From positions 62,001-126,000 of the forward strand of contig JAJDDW010000086.1 in NCBI GenBank assembly GCA_029260115.1: a stretch of DNA of 64,000 bases. Reading direction: 5' to 3'. The notes beneath the pieces were generated by a model. It made no database searches. It was not told the origin of the DNA and was given only the letters and a program-made list of their open reading frames with translations. Source of the DNA: Phycisphaerae bacterium. GTDB taxonomy: Bacteria > Planctomycetota > Phycisphaerae > UBA1845. Numbering within the stretch: position 1 is the stretch's first letter; each line of letters begins with the position of its first letter. A program made the translations under genes and the position numbers. Below are positions 38,349 through 47,617 of this stretch, piece after piece.

Positions 38349-38624
38349 TTGGCCAATGGTACGTTGGAAAAAGAATTGGTATTTAGTATATCGTCTGTGG
38401 CCGGCGAGATTCTCAAACGCCGAAACGATCAACGGCGCATCTTCGATTTCTTCTGGATGTTACACATCATGGATTACGGCCAGCGCGAAAACTTCAACCA
38501 TTGGCTAATAACAGGAATGAGTGTGCTAGCGATTACCACATCAGCCAGCGGCTTAGTGCTTTGGTGGTGGCGTATTCCGCAATTAAGAGGGCGAGCTAAT
38601 CGGAGTAAGGCTAGTGGCGCTTAG
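38349..38624 (+). pseudogene. C-terminal remnant of a PepSY-type membrane protein
   Basis: The frame reads SSVAGEILKRRNDQRRIFDF followed by FWMLHIMDYGQRENFNHWL and one membrane span (GMSVLAITTSASGLVLWWW). This is the ending of PepSY-domain proteins, in which a V-x-GE-x-LxRR segment precedes an F-x-WMLHIMDY segment and a last transmembrane helix. The N-terminal PepSY domain and first span are missing: a stop (TAG, 38337-38339) sits just upstream and there is no start with a Shine-Dalgarno. A truncated gene is more likely than a genuine 91-aa protein, although the latter is possible. Confidence 0.6.
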
Positions 38625-38651
38625 ACAATGAATACTATGTATGCGTGATGT

Positions 38652-39557
38652 TTAATCTACCGCACCCCGATTTTCAATAGCAGCCACCACCGCCAGCGCC
38701 GCCACCGTCTCCCGCACGTCATGAACCCGCAAAATCGCCGCGCCGTTCATCGCAGCAATCGTCGCCGCAGCCAACGATCCAGCTAGTCGGTCATCAAGCG
38801 ATTGACGATCATTTGAATTTATATGCTGAAATATTTCAATTTCACTCAAAACACTTCCAATAAATCGCTTACGAGACGCACCAATCAAAACGGGCCTTCC
38901 CAGATTTTTCAGCCGCTCGACTTCTCTCAGGATAGCCAGATTATGTTCGGTACGTTTCCCAAAACCAATCCCCGGATCAACAATAATGCGCTGCGAATCA
39001 ACGCCGCACGATTCCGCATATGCAATACGTTCTTGCAGAAATTCGCAAATTTCTTTTATCACGTCATCATAGCTAGGCCCATCGTTCGCTTGCATATCAG
39101 CAGGACAGCCGCGCATGTGCATGAGAATGACCGGCGCGTTGGTATCAGCCGCAACTTGAACCATCCCAGGATCATCGCGCATCGCGGAAACATCGTTAAT
39201 CCAATCTGCCCCAGCCGAGATAGCCGCTTCCGCGACGTTAGCGATGCGCGTATCAATAGAAATCGTGACGCTATCATCGAGCGCCCGCAGACGCTTAATA
39301 ATGGGAATAGCCCGCGCACATTGCTGGTCAGCAGAAACGCTATCCGCACCAGGTCGGGTAGACTCCGGGCCGATATCAATAATATCTGCTCCGTCGTCAA
39401 TCATGCGCTTGGCATGCACCAACGCCACCTCGACTTCGATGAACTTCCCGCCGTCGCTAAAAGAATCGGGCGTGACATTCAAAATGCCCATGACCAATGG
39501 GCCAGGGCGCGAGCTACTGCTTGGCTTGCGGAGTAGTTGCCTAGTGGATTGAAGCAT
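38652..39557 (-). CDS. folP: Dihydropteroate synthase
   Basis: A 301-aa enzyme condensing pterin pyrophosphate with p-aminobenzoate in folate synthesis. Signatures: MGILNVTPDSFSDGGKF at the N-terminus, IDIGPESTRPGAD, the ISIDT strand, WINDVSAM, DPGIGFGKRTEHN and GASRKRFIGSVL. All substrate-binding loops are present. It follows infA on the same strand; the 31-bp gap holds a 7-bp hairpin ending six bases before the ATG, where a Shine-Dalgarno would be expected, so translation may be affected. Confidence 0.96.
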   Translation of the reverse strand: MLQSTRQLLRKPSSSSRPGPLVMGILNVTPDSFSDGGKFIEVEVALVHAKRMIDDGADIIDIGPESTRPGADSVSADQQCARAIPIIKRLRALDDSVTISIDTRIANVAEAAISAGADWINDVSAMRDDPGMVQVAADTNAPVILMHMRGCPADMQANDGPSYDDVIKEICEFLQERIAYAESCGVDSQRIIVDPGIGFGKRTEHNLAILREVERLKNLGRPVLIGASRKRFIGSVLSEIEIFQHINSNDRQSLDDRLAGSLAAATIAAMNGAAILRVHDVRETVAALAVVAAIENRGAVD

Positions 39558-39562
39558 GAGGA

Positions 39563-39579
39563 TTGACCTAAAAGGTCAA
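39563..39579 (-). promoter_or_regulatory. Hairpin between infA and folP
   Basis: TTGACCT (39563-39569) and AGGTCAA (39573-39579) are perfect complements around a 3-nt loop. On the minus strand it lies 9 bp after the infA stop and 5 bp before the folP ATG. No U-tract follows. It could be a short terminator for infA or a structure masking the folP start. Confidence 0.45.
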
Positions 39580-39588
39580 CTTGGAAAG

Positions 39589-39819
39589 TTACTGTTTTCT
39601 ACCGCGGTAGGTGATTCGGCCACGAGTTACATCGTAAGGTGAAATTTCTACGGTCACGGTATCACCGGGGAGAATACGAATGTAGTACTTCCTCATCTTA
39701 CCGGATATCGTAGCCAGGATGCGGGCTTTCTCGCCGCCCATATCGACCTCAACGCGAAACATAGCATTGGGGAGGGCAGCGACTACACTACCTTCGAGTT
39801 CAATTGCATCCTTCGCCAT
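39589..39819 (-). CDS. infA: Translation initiation factor IF-1
   Basis: A 76-aa S1/OB-fold protein that binds the ribosomal A site during initiation. Seen are [49 protein letters not shown] and RGRITYRG, all hallmarks of IF-1. Length is standard. No Shine-Dalgarno is evident. It is outside the usual ribosomal-protein cluster and sits directly upstream of folP. Confidence 0.97.
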   Translation of the reverse strand: MAKDAIELEGSVVAALPNAMFRVEVDMGGEKARILATISGKMRKYYIRILPGDTVTVEISPYDVTRGRITYRGRKQ

Positions 39820-39972
39820 AATCTGTCAGCGTATCCCAACTTATCAGCCTACCCGAAACGCCATCCGCACGACTTAGCTGATAAAGCGCCGTCCGGTAGG
39901 CTTCGTAAGATAACTCAGTGCCATCAAACAACTGGTAATTATACACGCCACGGCTTGAGCCACAACCCCGAC

Positions 39973-40032
39973 ATCCCGGGCGGGTGCCCCAATATTCGGG
40001 TACCCCCCGAAGGGCGGGGGGAAGGACACCTG
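39973..40032. repeat. GC-rich dispersed repeat, copy B
   Basis: CCCGGGCGGGTGCCCCAATA, then TTCGGGTACCCCCCGAAGG and GCGGGGGGAAGG. It parallels copy A at 35971-36022. The segment can fold (TTCGGG/CCCGAA). It lies upstream of infA and of the divergent peptidase gene. Confidence 0.5.
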
Positions 40033-40186
40033 GCGCACCAGCCATCCATCACGCTTCGAAGTCATCGATAGGCAATGGCCCCCGCATCAACGGGCCGCAA
40101 CATAAATGGTACACATTTTCGTGGCTATCGATTATGCTTCTATCCTAGGAATAGAAATATCCAATAATGCGACGGAGTGCCCAACG

Positions 40187-42370
40187 ATGAATATCTCTCC
40201 TAACTGCACAGCCTCTTTTATCAATCACGCGATGGTAAGAAAGTCTTGGCTATGGCTGGTCTTACCCGCACTAACGGGCTGCGCCTCGATGGGGCCTCAG
40301 CTATCCGTGACGCCCCAACGTTACAGGCTGGACTTACAAGTTTCGCCGCAGACCCATAGCCTAACAGGCCGAGCCGTACTCGACGTTTCGGCCGCACATG
40401 TGACCAACATGCAACCCGACGGCACCGCCCATGTTGAGATACTATTGCATCCCGATTTACGAATCGACACCGTACGCGCGTCCGGTGCGAAAGTAGTCAG
40501 AGTGCGCCATGCCCGAGTACCGAAAAAAGACAAAGATCTGACACCCCGTAGCCATCACGTCGTGCTCGATCACCCCGCTAAGTCATTTACGCTTTTCGTC
40601 GATTATCACGGCGACCTATTCCAAGACGTTGCAGCCGGTGAGAAGGCTGGCGAGATCCATAATTTCCAAATGAAGGCCCACATCGGTGAGGAGGGCGTCT
40701 ATCTCGGCGGAGGCTATTGGTATCCTCAGCTCGCCGTTGGTGGCGAAGCTGTTAGCGCCCTAGCGGACTATACCGTGATCGTAGAATCAAAGAACGATTT
40801 TCAATGGGTAGCCGGGGCAGACCGCGCCCCCGAATTAGCCAAGCAAACCGGTCGACTCGCATGGCGAACGTCCTACCCCGTGGACAGTATGGTTCTAGTT
40901 GGCGGACGGCATAAGACCTACGAAAAAACAATTCGCGGTACCCAGGTCAGTCTCCACTTAAAAGAATCGCAAATCGACCAAGTCGATGGCCTGTTCGAGG
41001 CTGTCGAACGAAATTTTAGTCGCTACGAACCGCTCATCGGAAAGTACCCTGCCAAAGATTTTAGCATCGTCGACAATTTTTTCAGCAGTGGCTTCGCCTT
41101 CCCATCCTTCACGCTACTAAGCTCAGCCGTCATTGACATGGGCAAGCGGTCGCAAACTTCGCACGGATACATCGACCATGAAATGCTGCATTCCTGGTGG
41201 GGCAATGGTATTCACATAAATACCGACGACGGTAACTGGTGCGAAGCATTAGCCAGCTACGGCGCGAACTATTATGGCTACGTGCTCGATGGAAACGAAG
41301 AAGAAGCCCGGCGTAAGCGTAGAAACTACTGCCACTTTCTTTCCCGCATCAAACCGGAAAAAGACAAGCCCCTCGGCACCTATGGGCAAGAGGATGGCTG
41401 TGGTCGCGGTATCGCTTATCAAAAAGGCGCCATGGTTTTTCACATGCTCGCTATAAAAATTGGTCAGGATCAATTTTGGAATGTCATGCGAAAATTCACC
41501 AAAGACTTCGTTGGCCATTATGCCTCTTGGGACGACTTGCGTAGCCTATGCGAAGCCGAATATGGAGAGTCGTTGGAACGATTTTTCCGACAATGGGTTA
41601 GGAGCGGGGCGGCCCCAATGTTGTCGTTAGAGCAGGCCCGCTACGATTCTTCCGATCGAGTATTAACGCTCCGCCTGCATCAAGGTGAGCCGGCCTTTGA
41701 GCTTAATGTCCCAATTCGCATCACCCACCCCGACGGCTTCAAAGACATTGTCGTACCACTAGCTGCTGCCACCGGAGAAATCACGTTAGCCGTGGATGTG
41801 ATTCCGCTAACGGTCGAGGTCGATCCAGATTACGACGTTTTCCGTAAAATTCCCGCCGAGCAAATTATTCCGACCACGGCCGCGACGAGGTCGAAAGACA
41901 GCTTGGTAGTGGTCATGCCAAGCGGTGACGTGCCCGAATCATTTACCTCGTTGAAATCGATTTTCGCGACTGGCAAGGATGAAAAAAACGTAACGGTATT
42001 CCAGGCCGGACAAATCGAGCAAGGGCGATTGGCTGATACGAATCTCCTGATTCTAGGAGAAGCCGTTCGAGACCCATACATCGAGGCGTTCCTCAGTGCT
42101 ATCCAATTCCCATTGAAGTGGGTTGAGGGCGGTTTCGAGTTCGATGGCGTCAATTTCTCTCAAGCAGGAGATGCGGTGTTATGTACCGCTCGCCAGCCGG
42201 GTGTTCAGGGTGGCGGCGTGACCGTACTGTTCGCCAACAGCAAAGAAGCCATTCCGCGTGCTATGCTCATTCCATTTTACGACCACAGCGCCGTCATCTT
42301 TCACAACCAAAAACCCATCATCCGCTCAGACTTCGAAATTCATAACATCGTGGAGGTAGACCGCTCGTAG
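40187..42370 (+). CDS. M1-type zinc aminopeptidase-like lipoprotein
   Basis: A 727-aa protein. ATG 40187 has GGAG ten bases upstream; ATG 40232 would give a minimal signal (MVRKSWLWLVLPALTGC). LTGC is a good lipobox in either case, so the protein is probably membrane-anchored by lipid. The zinc site is HEMLH (residues 331-335) followed after 17 residues by Glu353 in GNWCEALASY; this spacing and the GNWCE wording fit an M1 subfamily. The N-terminal beta domain and an FFSSGFAFPSF segment in place of the GxMEN motif suggest altered exopeptidase specificity. It stands alone in its operon. Confidence 0.88.
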   Translation: MNISPNCTASFINHAMVRKSWLWLVLPALTGCASMGPQLSVTPQRYRLDLQVSPQTHSLTGRAVLDVSAAHVTNMQPDGTAHVEILLHPDLRIDTVRASGAKVVRVRHARVPKKDKDLTPRSHHVVLDHPAKSFTLFVDYHGDLFQDVAAGEKAGEIHNFQMKAHIGEEGVYLGGGYWYPQLAVGGEAVSALADYTVIVESKNDFQWVAGADRAPELAKQTGRLAWRTSYPVDSMVLVGGRHKTYEKTIRGTQVSLHLKESQIDQVDGLFEAVERNFSRYEPLIGKYPAKDFSIVDNFFSSGFAFPSFTLLSSAVIDMGKRSQTSHGYIDHEMLHSWWGNGIHINTDDGNWCEALASYGANYYGYVLDGNEEEARRKRRNYCHFLSRIKPEKDKPLGTYGQEDGCGRGIAYQKGAMVFHMLAIKIGQDQFWNVMRKFTKDFVGHYASWDDLRSLCEAEYGESLERFFRQWVRSGAAPMLSLEQARYDSSDRVLTLRLHQGEPAFELNVPIRITHPDGFKDIVVPLAAATGEITLAVDVIPLTVEVDPDYDVFRKIPAEQIIPTTAATRSKDSLVVVMPSGDVPESFTSLKSIFATGKDEKNVTVFQAGQIEQGRLADTNLLILGEAVRDPYIEAFLSAIQFPLKWVEGGFEFDGVNFSQAGDAVLCTARQPGVQGGGVTVLFANSKEAIPRAMLIPFYDHSAVIFHNQKPIIRSDFEIHNIVEVDRS

Positions 42371-42602
42371 GTAGGGCACGGTCGTTCTTTCGTCTACTGG
42401 CGAAAGGTTGACCTGCCTGAACCATGGGAAGGTGTGCAAGCATCCAACAACAAAAATTATAAGGCATGTAAGACAGTAAATCGAGTGGATCGAAAGCCAT
42501 TCATTCTAGAGGACGTTCCTTCGCTATCAAGCCTCAACCAAAACTATCCTATCCAAACGAAATGAGAAATTCAATCAAGAAGAACGGCTGATATAAATCG
42601 CC

Positions 42603-42896
42603 CTAGGCTTTCTCCAGTTTCGCGATTTCAGTTGTGTCGTCGATAATGAGTAGCGTGATTTCACCATCTGCTTTTCGAAGTTTTAGTCGTTTGAGCCAAA
42701 GCTTGTCGTTTTTTCCGTGTGCGTGCCAACTGCCAGTCGGCAACGCCTCCCACGCCTGCACGCCGCCAACTACCTTCGCCCGTACAATTTTGTCGCGCAT
42801 CTCGAAAGTCTGTGTAACGCAAACTGGCGTGCCAGGTGGGAACTGTTCTTCGATAATCATGTTCGCCAATTCTCCGCTTACACCTCGAGTCGTCAT
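42603..42896 (-). CDS. Small protein of unknown function
   Basis: A 97-aa protein, last of a three-gene minus-strand set after the Clp-N and HAD genes. The ATG lies 5 bp after the HAD stop, so translation is probably coupled. The sequence has a beta-rich look (PPGTPVCVTQTFEMRDKIV, ITLLIIDDTTEIAKLE), with no signal peptide or membrane span, and matches no family I recognise. Confidence 0.65.
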   Translation of the reverse strand: MTTRGVSGELANMIIEEQFPPGTPVCVTQTFEMRDKIVRAKVVGGVQAWEALPTGSWHAHGKNDKLWLKRLKLRKADGEITLLIIDDTTEIAKLEKA

Positions 42897-42901
42897 AGGA
42901 C

Positions 42902-43564
42902 TCAACAAACTTCATCAGCCAACGCTATCAACGTTGGATACTCAGCCATCGCGGTCACTTGTAGATCGTTGTCATGGTTGTATCGGTTGATCCACACGTA
43001 GGCAATACCCAATTCGTTGGCGGGAATCCCGTCGTGCATTAGGCTCTGCGCCACATGTACAATCGATGTCTGAGGCCCATGTTCTGCCAGAAGCCGATCG
43101 AAATGACCATTCGCGGGCTTATAACTTTTCACATCTTCCGCAGTAATGATGAAATCAAAATCGACCTCGAAATGCTTCGCTGTTCCTGCAAATAATTCAC
43201 GATCGATATTAGACAAAATCCCCAAACGAAACCTAGCCTTGAGTCGCTTTAGTGCTTCGTTAGTATCAGCAAAAGGCGTCCATGTAGGCACAAAATCTGA
43301 TAATCGATGAACATCCGATGCCTGAATATCGATACTCAGGCGATGCGCTACGCGTTCAAAAGCTTCGACGACCACTTCGCGATAACTACGGTAACCCTGC
43401 GCTTCGACTACCGCCTCTTCTGCCATGTAAATATCGAGCAGCGCCTTCGGCGAGACGCCAGAAATATCGCCAAACACTTCACCAAAGGCTGTCTCAACAC
43501 CTCGCTGCCAATCGATTAACGTGCCATAGCAATCAAATGTTAGCGTGTTTATCTGGTCCCACAT
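42902..43564 (-). CDS. HAD-superfamily hydrolase, haloacid-dehalogenase type II-like
   Basis: A 220-aa HAD enzyme. Motif I TFDCYGTLIDW supplies the nucleophile Asp, GILSNIDRELF is motif II, and the lysine and acidic motifs are in SYKPANGHF and VHVAQSLMHDGIPANELG. The cap region and length fit the 2-haloacid dehalogenase (type II) branch, but many such proteins are phosphatases. ATG 43564 lies 2 bp after the Clp-N stop; an in-frame TTG at 43570 would overlap it. Confidence 0.9.
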   Translation of the reverse strand: MWDQINTLTFDCYGTLIDWQRGVETAFGEVFGDISGVSPKALLDIYMAEEAVVEAQGYRSYREVVVEAFERVAHRLSIDIQASDVHRLSDFVPTWTPFADTNEALKRLKARFRLGILSNIDRELFAGTAKHFEVDFDFIITAEDVKSYKPANGHFDRLLAEHGPQTSIVHVAQSLMHDGIPANELGIAYVWINRYNHDNDLQVTAMAEYPTLIALADEVC

Positions 43565-43566
43565 CG

Positions 43567-44280
43567 TCAAGCCTGTGAAGAAATTTGCTTACGTAGCCAG
43601 TCAGCCGTGACACCTTTTTCACCGAGCAACTTAGCGATGCCATTTGTTTCGTCGCGCATCAAAGCCAGCAGCAAATGCTGGGGCTCAATTTCCCCAGCCC
43701 CCAAACGATTAGCCGAGTCCACTGCTAAAATCATTGTGTGCCAAAACGTAGATGAGCGAAACGCCTTGGCTAATTCCTGTTGATGAACCCACTCGAAGTT
43801 GCCATGTCGCGAATGCGATAAATCGTGCGCGTCATCTTGCAATGAGGTAAGCATCCCCATAGTTTTTTCGCGAAGTGTGTCAACATTAACGCCGCGTGCC
43901 GTTAATACTTGCGCAGGAATACCTTCTTGAACCTGAAGCAACGCTAGCATGATATGCTCAGTGCCCACGTATTTATGCTCATATTTCCGCGCTTCACTAA
44001 TGGCCAAACTTATTACATCTTTCATTTCCTTGGTGTGGGAACGCCGCCCCAAAGATTCATCCGGCGTGACCCCCTCAGAAATATGTTTGCGCACATCAGC
44101 ACGTACTTCCTCTAGGTCAACATCAAGCATCCGCAGTGCTTCCGTAGCCATACACGCGCCCTCAGCAATAAGACCCAACATCAAATGGGCGGGCGATAGA
44201 AAGTTATGTTTGAGGTCCGTCGCCTCACGGTTAGCCAGCGCCAGTGCATGTCGCGCTCGATCCGAAAATCGCTCTTGCAT
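43567..44280 (-). CDS. Stand-alone Clp N-terminal domain protein
   Basis: A 237-aa protein with only Clp_N repeats. Repeat 1 is RFSDRARHALALANREATDL with FLSPAHLMLGLI, then ISEARKYEHKYVGTEHIMLALL; a further copy near the C-terminus reads ILAVDSANRLGAGEIEPQHL and LLALMRDE. There is no AAA+ ATPase domain. ClpC and ClpS-like proteins use such domains to bind substrates or adaptors, so this protein may deliver or block Clp substrates. It heads a tight operon with the HAD hydrolase and a small protein. Confidence 0.9.
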   Translation of the reverse strand: MQERFSDRARHALALANREATDLKHNFLSPAHLMLGLIAEGACMATEALRMLDVDLEEVRADVRKHISEGVTPDESLGRRSHTKEMKDVISLAISEARKYEHKYVGTEHIMLALLQVQEGIPAQVLTARGVNVDTLREKTMGMLTSLQDDAHDLSHSRHGNFEWVHQQELAKAFRSSTFWHTMILAVDSANRLGAGEIEPQHLLLALMRDETNGIAKLLGEKGVTADWLRKQISSQA

Positions 44281-44647
44281 ATCTGTTTACTCCCAAGCGT
44301 ACCACAATCGCCAATCTAAGCCTTGTGGCGCAAAAAGCATTTAATCCCATTTGTCCCATGACCTCTAAAACCGACATCCGCTACTGTATATGCGCCAACG
44401 CAGCCCGACAATACCCTCAGCCGCATGCCCATCACTCCAGAGTCTTTGATAATCGTCTGTTTTTCTCCACCTTGGGCAAATAAATTCACCGCATGAAGGT
44501 GAAAAATGTATTATAATTAAGGTAGAAAGGCAGGCTGCTTTCGGCGGATGCGTCGGCCCAGGCTCTCGCCGCCTCACCTCCAGATAGTCTGCCGCGATCG
44601 ACGGCCCGATGAAGGCTAGCCGTAGTTCTTATTAAGGAGATAATGTC
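44281..44647. other. Leader region of the small membrane protein
   Basis: No gene seen. A TATAAT at 44512-44517 could be a -10 box, but no good -35 lies 16-18 bp upstream. The following 120-nt leader is GC-rich, with complementary GGCAG/CTGCC ends near 44530 and 44590, so it may be structured. No known riboswitch was recognised. Confidence 0.4.
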
Positions 44648-44854
44648 ATGACTCTCCGTGGAATGCACGTATTTTTCGTCATAGTCATCATACTCACAAC
44701 TGAATTATTCGGCGCCTGGGGGGTGTGGACTTATCAATCTACCGGCGACATATTGGCCCTAACTGCTGGCGTCCTCAGTTTCCTGGCCGGCTTTGCCGTC
44801 GTGGTCTACGCGATCTGGTTCGTACGTAAGCTGGACAGTGCCAACCTGCAATAA
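44648..44854 (+). CDS. Small two-span membrane protein
   Basis: A 68-aa protein with AAGGAG nine bases before the ATG. Two hydrophobic helices (VFFVIVIILTTELFGAWGVW and ILALTAGVLSFLAGFAVVVY) are separated by a short polar turn, with a positively charged C-terminus (FVRKLDSANLQ). The layout is a hairpin in the inner membrane. No family is recognised; small proteins of this kind often attach to larger membrane complexes, but no partner is nearby. Confidence 0.75.
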   Translation: MTLRGMHVFFVIVIILTTELFGAWGVWTYQSTGDILALTAGVLSFLAGFAVVVYAIWFVRKLDSANLQ

Positions 44855-44944
44855 CCACGGTTGGCCGACCTCGCGCTGCTTGCTCGCACGCATAGGGGAT
44901 TTGTCCATTGATGATCGATGGGTGGCATCGCTGCCGGATTCCCA

Positions 44945-47182
44945 TTACGCCCGGTCTAATCGATATACCTTACCTACAGTCAATAGTATCAAAGCCAAAA
45001 CCACCAATCCCCAAGCGGAGACCGTGGGTATCTGCTGAACACAATCTGGCACACTGTTATTGTCCAGATCGATAAGATCGCTAACACTTGGGCATAAATC
45101 CTGACAATCCGTGATACTATCGCCGTCGGAGTCCGCATCAGGCGAACTACAGCCGCAAATCCCAGCGACAGACTTGTTCGGATTAGTCGGACATTCGTCT
45201 ACGCAGTTAGGCCAACCATCTGCATCACTATCCGTCTCAGGCTGACCGCAACCACAGAAACCAGGAAGCACTTTTAGCGTGTCATCAGGACATTGGTCTT
45301 CCGGAAAGCATACCCCATCTTGATCGACGTCGTCGGGATTTTCCATCGGGCACGGGTCGCAGGCATCTCCAACGCCATCACCATCCGTGTCAGCTTGGGA
45401 GGCGTTAGACAGAGACACGCAGTTGTCACATGAATCGCCGATGATATCCCCATCACTATCCACTTGGTCCGGGTTGAGCGTGTCCACGCAATTATCCACG
45501 CAGTCAGGCCAGCCATCCAGATCGCTATCCGTGTCTGGCATTCCGCAGCCACAGACTTCTGGGTCGACTTTCCCCGCATCCAGCGGACAGCCATCGTTTG
45601 AGTCGCACACACCATCGCCGTCTGAGTCATCGGGCATATCCAATGGGCACGGATCGCAATCATTAATTTGTCGGTCACCGTCCGTATCAGGCTCGCAGAT
45701 ATCTGGAATCAGATTACGATTGCAATCGCTTGATGCTGCTATCACGACGTCGTAGGTGTCTGGCACGCCGTTGTTATTGCAATCAGTTTCGCACTCGTCT
45801 GGAACCGCGTTAGCGTTCACATCGCTACTGGTCCCACACGTCATAGGGTCGCAGGCTAGGCCGACGCTCGTGCAGTCAATATCGCATAGGTCATCAGCAC
45901 CATTTACATTGCAATCAATAATAGCCCGTGCGGGGCCGATCGTTATCGCCGATACCGAATCGATGGGGCCAGGACGAAATAAACCAATGGTCACACGCGA
46001 AGCCATCGGTGGCGTATCAGATACGAAACGAAAATTATAAAGTGTGCCCCATCGTAGCGCGTTAGCATTGGGATTAATACTAAAAGAATCCGTTGTCCAC
46101 GAAATCGCCTCAGCCGATGGCACCGCAGTCCAATCCGTCCCCGCGTATAATTCGCCGCTGTGATAGTTCACATCGTGAAAGCCGACGCCCGACAGTGTGG
46201 ACGCCGAATCCACCGGAATCGAAAACTGATCAGCCGATCGATGCACATATAGATTATGCAGCGCATACTCATACGCCCATTGACCGCCACCCAAGTCAGT
46301 AGCTTTCGCCGCAAGAATAAACATCCCGTCACCAGGCACTTCGATGTCAGTCTCGACTACGCTAGGATCCATCGCGTGCCAAGCGCGGATAGCTGGCTGA
46401 GTCTGTATCGTTTCGCCAAGAAGCGCAACCCCCAGCGCATTATTTGGCGATCTAAAAATATCAATCGGCCGATACGACGCATTGTTTCGCTGTGCACCAG
46501 CATCGGCGTCATCTTTCGTGACATATTGGCTTTCCGCAAAATACATCGCACCAACGTTCTGTTCTGGCGTGTAGTCTTGCGACTCAACCACAATACGTCG
46601 ACCAAGCAGCGCGTTTGATTGCTGCGCATTGAACGGAAATGGGTACTCACCTGTGAATGCGTTGATGTCCGATCGAGGCCCAAGGTTTCCCTGTTGGCCA
46701 TTCAATGAAGCGGAATAGGGGTCTGAACAGCCTGGACCAAGCCGGGTTCCGCTGGCATCGCCGAAACAGCCTCCCGGACCGCTGCAATAATTTTGGGATT
46801 TGGCAAAAAAGCCATGCTTGACCCAACTCAAACCGACTTGCTCAAATCGGCTTTGGTGTAATCGGTAGAAATTTTGTGCGATAACCGGATGGTCAGGCGT
46901 ATTCCAAATCCAGTTCGCCGACCCAGTGCCTATGTTGCAGGAGGTCGTGCCAATTGAGAACGCGCCTCGTCCATCCGCCGCAGCCCCGAAAAATAGTACC
47001 TCGTGAATATCGCCAACGATGATGTCTGGAGCGACTGAAGTAGATAAATGGGGAGCAGTCTCGGAGGGGAAAAATTCCGCATGTACCTCAGCCGTTTGGA
47101 TTATCCCAACCAAAGCTGCGACGATTAGCAAGCAGATAGCGCCTCGCGCAGACCAATTTACGTAACATGCTCTCGAGCGCAT
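44945..47182 (-). CDS. Secreted protein with TSP3-like Ca repeats and IPTL-CTERM tail
   Basis: A 745-aa protein. The N-terminal signal is GAICLLIVAALVGIIQTAEVHA. Residues about 35-440 form a beta-rich domain of unknown role. Residues about 440-510 hold Cys-containing DCN-x-NG-type repeats (DCNVNGADDLCDIDC, DCNNNGVPDTYDV). Residues 510-715 are thrombospondin-3-like Ca-binding repeats (DSDGDGVCDSNDGCPLD and similar). The last 30 residues, IPTVSAWGLVVLALILLT then GKVYRLDRA, form an IPTL-CTERM signal: motif, hydrophobic span and basic end. This signal should be cut by an exosortase or archaeosortase-like enzyme elsewhere in the genome, placing the protein at the cell surface. Confidence 0.88.
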   Translation of the reverse strand: MRSRACYVNWSARGAICLLIVAALVGIIQTAEVHAEFFPSETAPHLSTSVAPDIIVGDIHEVLFFGAAADGRGAFSIGTTSCNIGTGSANWIWNTPDHPVIAQNFYRLHQSRFEQVGLSWVKHGFFAKSQNYCSGPGGCFGDASGTRLGPGCSDPYSASLNGQQGNLGPRSDINAFTGEYPFPFNAQQSNALLGRRIVVESQDYTPEQNVGAMYFAESQYVTKDDADAGAQRNNASYRPIDIFRSPNNALGVALLGETIQTQPAIRAWHAMDPSVVETDIEVPGDGMFILAAKATDLGGGQWAYEYALHNLYVHRSADQFSIPVDSASTLSGVGFHDVNYHSGELYAGTDWTAVPSAEAISWTTDSFSINPNANALRWGTLYNFRFVSDTPPMASRVTIGLFRPGPIDSVSAITIGPARAIIDCNVNGADDLCDIDCTSVGLACDPMTCGTSSDVNANAVPDECETDCNNNGVPDTYDVVIAASSDCNRNLIPDICEPDTDGDRQINDCDPCPLDMPDDSDGDGVCDSNDGCPLDAGKVDPEVCGCGMPDTDSDLDGWPDCVDNCVDTLNPDQVDSDGDIIGDSCDNCVSLSNASQADTDGDGVGDACDPCPMENPDDVDQDGVCFPEDQCPDDTLKVLPGFCGCGQPETDSDADGWPNCVDECPTNPNKSVAGICGCSSPDADSDGDSITDCQDLCPSVSDLIDLDNNSVPDCVQQIPTVSAWGLVVLALILLTVGKVYRLDRA

Positions 47183-47540
47183 CGTAGTGCCTCATGCCTG
47201 TCACAATGATCAAATGTAACGCGTGTTGATGGGGAGGCGAGTAATTTTCACTTGAATGGACGCGCAACCGACTTGGTTGCTACCCACCGAAACTGGTTGT
47301 CAGCCGTTACGGTGGATACCGAACCCAAGACCTTCGGCTACGTCCATCAAAAGTGAAGGAGGGGGGGGACGCTTATGTAATTAATGGACTCGCTCTAGCC
47401 CAGGCAACCTGTCCATTGTAACAGTTGTTGTCCTAATATGCAAGAAAAAGTAATAATATGTGTGTTTATGTGGTCTCAGTAACACAAGCTACGCCCGGTA
47501 ATATTGCACCTAAGCGTTACTCGTGAAGTCGTATAAGTGA

Positions 47541-47560
47541 AATTTTGCAATTGCACAATT
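47541..47560. promoter_or_regulatory. 20-bp near-palindrome, possible operator
   Basis: AATTTTGCAATTGCACAATT is palindromic except for one pair. It lies about 60 bp upstream of a likely -10 element of the metzincin gene, a normal place for an activator or repressor site. Confidence 0.35.
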
Positions 47561-47617
47561 CTAGTGCCGGTCATTAGAAAGATTTTTTGTTTGATTTCCA
47601 AAAACGCTGCATTTTCG

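Noticed and set aside
39800-40045. 81-codon minus-strand frame ending inside infA
   Set aside because: It runs through the GC-rich dispersed repeat, overlaps the infA start and resembles no family. The last 45 residues look protein-like, so a gene fragment is not fully excluded.
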